DNA of 64,000 bases from DASUPK01 sp963774305. Its GTDB lineage: Bacteria > Actinomycetota > Thermoleophilia > Solirubrobacterales > 70-9. Shown piece by piece: positions 60,643-64,000 of the stretch; position 1 is the stretch's first letter; each line of letters opens with the position of its first letter. Under the pieces are notes generated by a model. It was not told the origin of the DNA. It searched no databases and saw only the letters and a program-made list of their open reading frames with translations. The stretch lies in contig CAVZEM010000004.1 in the NCBI GenBank assembly GCA_963774305.1, forward strand, positions 81,897 through 145,896, given 5' to 3'. Made by a program: the position numbers and the translations under genes.

Positions 60643-61590
60643 CTACGCTCCCGCCTGCTGGAGCTTCTCCTCCAGCCCGCTGACGCCGTCCGAGCCGTCC
60701 ACTCGGATTCGCTTCAGCGTGAACATCTCGCTCTCGTCGGCGAGGCCCTCGTCGGTCGTGGTCGCGCCCAGGTAGCCGGCGGCGCGCACGGCCTGGATCG
60801 CCTGGGCGTCGTACTGGCCGGCCGGGTAGCAGAAGAAGTTGACCGGCTGGTGGAAGCGCTGCTGGAGCATCTTGCGCGACCCGCCCACCTCGCGCTGGAG
60901 CTGCGCGCCGCTCGCCCGCGAGACGTCGAGGTGGTTGATCGTGTGGGAGTCGAGCTCCCAGCCGTCCTTGATCAGCTGCTCGACCATCGCCGGAGTCAGC
61001 TCGGCGTCAGGCTGGTCGATCCGGCCCGCGATCAGGTTGAGTACCCCCGGCCAGCCGAGCTTGCGGAGCTCCGGCCGGGCGTAGACGTACTGGCCGCGGT
61101 AGCCGTCGTCGAAGGAGACCACGATGGGCTTCTCCGGGAGCTTGCCGTCCGTGAACCAGGCGTCGTAGACCTGGTTCAGGCTGACGCCGGTGTAGCCCTG
61201 CTCCTCGAGCATCTCCATCTGCTGGTTGAAGGTCTTCGGATCGACGTAGAGCTCCGGCAGCTGCGCGCTCGAGGGCGGGGCGACGATCACGTGGTACATC
61301 AGCACCGGGACGGGCGATTGGCTCTGGACGAGCGCTCCGGTGTCCGGCGGCGGCCCCAGTCCGCCCGGGCTGAGCTTCGGTCCCCCTCCCCCGCCGGATT
61401 TGCCCGCCGTCGCGTTGGATGCCGAAGTGCCGCTCCCGCCGCCGCCCGAGTCGTGGCCGGCGCCGCACGGCCACGCCTGCCCCCAGGCGAGCAGGGCTAC
61501 GACGGCCAGCACGTTGCGGCGACGCCTGCCCACCCTGCGTCGCCGCTCCGCCTCGCGACGGGCGTCCCGCGTGTTCCGCTGTCCCTCCAA
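60643..61590 (-). CDS. Polysaccharide deacetylase
   Basis: An Arg-rich N-terminus and one membrane segment anchor a NodB-like domain outside: VVSFDDGYRGQYVYA (metal and catalytic Asp), DSHTINHLDVS (metal His pair), FFCYPAGQYD. Such enzymes remove acetyl groups from peptidoglycan or exopolysaccharide amino sugars. A Gly-rich low-complexity linker lies at about 45-80. The TTG at 61590 is six bases from the end of the acyl-CoA synthetase gene upstream. Confidence 0.87.
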   Translation of the reverse strand: MEGQRNTRDARREAERRRRVGRRRRNVLAVVALLAWGQAWPCGAGHDSGGGGSGTSASNATAGKSGGGGGPKLSPGGLGPPPDTGALVQSQSPVPVLMYHVIVAPPSSAQLPELYVDPKTFNQQMEMLEEQGYTGVSLNQVYDAWFTDGKLPEKPIVVSFDDGYRGQYVYARPELRKLGWPGVLNLIAGRIDQPDAELTPAMVEQLIKDGWELDSHTINHLDVSRASGAQLQREVGGSRKMLQQRFHQPVNFFCYPAGQYDAQAIQAVRAAGYLGATTTDEGLADESEMFTLKRIRVDGSDGVSGLEEKLQQAGA

Positions 61591-61596
61591 GCCGGG

Positions 61597-63374
61597 CTAG
61601 CCCGAGTAGAGCGCCTCGATCTCCTCGGCGTACTTCTCGTCGATGGGCTTGCGCTTCAGCTTCATGGTCGGGGTGAGCTCGTCGCCGCCCGGCTCCCACT
61701 GGTTCGGGAGGATCGCGAACTTCTTGATCTGCTCGACGCGCGCCATCTTGGCGTTCGCCTGATCGACGGCCGCCTGGATCGCCTCCCGGGTCTCCTCCTC
61801 CCCGCCAGCTCCTCGATGGACTTGCCCTCGAGGCCGTTCTGGGAGGCCCAGACCGGAGCGAAGTCCGGGTCGAGAACGATCAGCGCGGTGTTGAACGGGC
61901 GGCCGTTGCCGATCGCCGCCGCCTGGCCGACCAGCGGGCTCGCCGTCTTGATGTGCGATTCGATGTTGGCCGGCGACATGTTCTTGCCGGCGGCGCTGAT
62001 GATCAGCTCCTTCTTGCGGTCGACGATCTTCAGATAGCCGTCCTCGTCGATCTCGCCGATGTCTCCGGTCCGGAGCCAGCCGTCGTCGGTGAAGGCCTCG
62101 TCGTTCTTCTCCGGGAGGTTCCGGTAGCCGGGCATCACGCAGTCGGCCTTGACCAGCACCTCGCCGTCGTCGTCGAGCCTGATCTCGACGCCGGGCGTGG
62201 GTGGCCCGACGGTTCCCAGCTTGATCTTGTCCGGCGGATTGATGGTCCCGAGCCCGCAGGTCTCCGACATGCCCCAGAGCTCGCCGATCGGGATGCCGAT
62301 CGCGTGGAAGAACTCGAGGACCTCGAGTGGAGTCGGCGCGGCGCCGACGTTGACCGCCAGGGCCTCGTCGAGGCCGAGCTGGCGAGCGGAGGCCAGAGAA
62401 GAGCTGCTCCTCGGCCTGGGCCGCCGCCTCGGCGACATCGGCCGGCACCTCCTCCCCGGCCTGCTCGGCGCGCACCTTCGCGAGTGAGGCCTCGAGCCCC
62501 TTCTGGGCCGGGACGCGCTGCTTCTCGGGCAGGCTCGCCAGCATGGCCTCGAGACCGGCCTTGAGCTTCTCGAAGATCCGCGGCACGGCGAAGAACCAGG
62601 TCGGCTTCACCCTCGGGAGGTACTCCGCGATCCTCCTTGGATCGGCGCAGATATAGACCGCGAGGCCCTTGGTGATCGGCAGGTAGTAGTGGGCGTTTCG
62701 CTCGGCCACGTGTGCGGCCGGCAGCCAGGAGATCACCTTGCCGCCCCGCTCGGGGAACTGGATCAGCTCGTCCGCCGTCGCGACCGCGAACAGCAGGTTG
62801 CGATGGGTGAGCTGGACGCCCTTCGGCGGACCGGTCGTGCCCGAGGTGTAGATCAGCGTGAGGAGGTCATCAGGCCCAACCTCCGCGACCGATTCGGCCG
62901 GATCGAAGTCCGGGTCCATCTCCATCAGCTCGTCGAGGGTGTGGTCGCCTGCCCTCGCCGTCGACCACGATCACGTGCTCGAGGTCGGGCAGCTCCTTCC
63001 GCGCCTCGTTGAACCGCTCCAGGTAGGCGCTCTCGATGATCGCGATCCGGGCGCCGGCGTCGGAGACGCACGTACTGGATCTGCTCCGGGGCGAGGGTCT
63101 GGTAGATCGAGAACGGGACCGCCCCCAGCGAGACGGCCGCCAGGTCGCTCGGGATGAACTCCCAGCGGTTGCCGAGCATCAGGGCGACGGTGTCTCCCTT
63201 CTTCACCCCGAGCTTGGCGAGTCCGCCGGCGATCCGGTGGACCTTTTCGCGGAGCTCGTTCCAGTTCAGCTCCACCTCGCGGCCTTCGTCCCGGATCGCG
63301 AGCTCGTCCCCGAGGCGATCGGCCTGGGCGTAGAACGCCTCGATCAGGTTTCGCGGCAAGAAGCTCGGGCGCAT
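61597..63374 (-). pseudogene. Long-chain acyl-CoA synthetase, frame-broken
   Basis: AMP-forming ligase: P-loop TLIYTSGTTGPPKGV, GELWGMSETCG, DGWLRTGDIGEIDEDGYLKI and C-terminal GDELTPTMKLKRK. It activates fatty acids as acyl-CoA, which could supply the WS/DGAT enzyme. Four one-base shifts break the frame, near 63068, 62950, 62394 and 61802; in each case the family sequence continues in the next frame. Sequencing errors are the simplest explanation. Confidence 0.85.
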
Positions 63375-63476
63375 CTCCGCCCGCTCGAGTAGCGCTCAGA
63401 AGTCGTGACCTCCACAGGCAGCTCTCCTCTCCTCCGTAGAACTGAGGGAAAACGCTACACCAGGAGCGCTGCTCCG

Positions 63477-64000
63477 CTAGCGGACGTGGAAGCCCGATCC
63501 GGACAGTCGTCCGATGTCGTTGGTCAAGCCGATCACGAAGAGCGCCAGGATCAGCAGGAACCCGATCGCACTCGCGCGCTCGATCACGCTGAACGGGACC
63601 CGGCTTCCCCTGACCTTTTCGACCAGGCTCCAGAAGATGTGGCCGCCGTCGAGCGGCAGGAACGGGAAGAGGTTGATGATCGCCAGCGAGAGACTGATCA
63701 CGGCGAGCAGCGTGAGCGCCTCGCGAGCGCCGAACTCGATCGTCTGATGCGCAACATCGCTGACACCCACCACCCCCGAGAGCTGCTTGCGCTGCTCGGG
63801 TTCGAAGATGCGGGCGAAGGTCGAGACGGTCTTGGTGGTCACTTCCCACATGAAGCTGATCGAGCGGCCCGCCGCGGCGGGGACCGAGAGGTTCTCGGGA
63901 ACGAATCCGCCCTCCCCAAAGCCGAAACCGACCCGGTAACGGCCGTTCGGATCACCCTCCTTGAGGGCGGGCGCGTTGGCGTCGTAGAACGGCGTCAGCT
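63477..64000 (-). CDS. Site-2 metalloprotease RseP/MucP-like, C-terminal part
   Basis: Only the last 174 residues are inside the window. The segment IINLFPFLPLDGGHIFW contains the LDGG motif that carries the third zinc ligand in site-2 proteases, and two membrane helices surround it. The HExxH half lies outside. RseP-type enzymes cut anti-sigma factors and signal peptides within the membrane. Confidence 0.88.
   Translation of the reverse strand, partial: LTPFYDANAPALKEGDPNGRYRVGFGFGEGGFVPENLSVPAAAGRSISFMWEVTTKTVSTFARIFEPEQRKQLSGVVGVSDVAHQTIEFGAREALTLLAVISLSLAIINLFPFLPLDGGHIFWSLVEKVRGSRVPFSVIERASAIGFLLILALFVIGLTNDIGRLSGSGFHVR

Noticed and set aside
1..64000. tRNA, rRNA, insertion sequence, prophage or CRISPR
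   Set aside because: No GGTTCGAATCC-type T-arm with a cloverleaf, no transposase or integrase protein, and no array of spaced identical repeats was seen by eye; a model-based search would be more sensitive.

Overview
The window looks like one continuous stretch of chromosome from a high-GC actinobacterium, most likely a member of Thermoleophilia (Solirubrobacterales-like). That placement is inference. It rests on the extreme GC bias at third codon positions, a MurT/GatD pair (Gram-positive wall amidation), an FHA-MerR (GarA/FtsR-like) pair beside an RsiG-like protein, a VKOR-DsbA disulfide pair and LL-diaminopimelate aminotransferase. I saw no rRNA, tRNA, CRISPR array, transposase or prophage gene. 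It is a housekeeping region; the unusual features lie in signals and in details of ordinary genes.

Layout. 0-3.3 kb: the end of a phospholipase D-like gene, an NTF2-like protein and an OmpR-type two-component operon. 3.4-11.3 kb: ftsK, cinA, two exported proteins, thpR, recA and recX; a perfect LexA-type box lies inside thpR ahead of recA. 11.3-19.5 kb: cupredoxin, small HTH protein, miaB-miaA-dapF (stop/start overlaps), dapL, a DMT transporter, hflX and dut. 19.5-24.5 kb (minus): lemA, then murT, a methyltransferase and gatD in one overlapping operon, a diacylglycerol-kinase-like protein and another methyltransferase. 24.5-37 kb: cyclophilin, peroxiredoxin, hydrolases, two DUF72 proteins, a GAF/SpoIIE phosphatase, ccdA, a flavin monooxygenase with a hydrolase, a thioredoxin-TPR protein and dinB. 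37-46 kb: an exported double-psi-barrel protein under a c-di-AMP (ydaO-type) riboswitch, wax ester synthase/DGAT, ChbG-like deacetylase, DsbA + VKOR, a calcium-repeat protein, a K+ channel and nadE. 46-54 kb: an inverted-repeat block, an XRE regulator, thioesterase, two tandem HTH-transmembrane-extracytoplasmic proteins, an AGPS-like flavoprotein, and the ftsR-FHA-rsiG and pgsA group. 54-64 kb: proS, a cytochrome b cluster, ispG, two secreted basic-tailed proteins, polysaccharide deacetylase, acyl-CoA synthetase and the end of a site-2 protease. Several genes in this last part are broken by single-base shifts.

Expression. More than twenty genes on both strands carry a TANNNT hexamer 6-10 bases before the start codon and no Shine-Dalgarno sequence. 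This is the pattern of leaderless transcripts, and I used it to choose starts. Genes with a clear ribosome-binding site (recA, the FHA gene, the RsiG-like gene, the two secreted proteins) are the minority. Applied strictly, the rule points to a non-standard start for the diacylglycerol-kinase-like gene.

Most interesting points: a DapF homolog with serine at both catalytic cysteine positions; a tandem pair of membrane-spanning HTH proteins with RskA-like outer domains; an RsiG-like anti-sigma candidate with a nearly intact c-di-GMP signature; a methyltransferase inside the murT-gatD operon; the c-di-AMP riboswitch; a nested inverted-repeat block at 46.1 kb; and two families of short intergenic repeats, one with a compensatory base-pair change.
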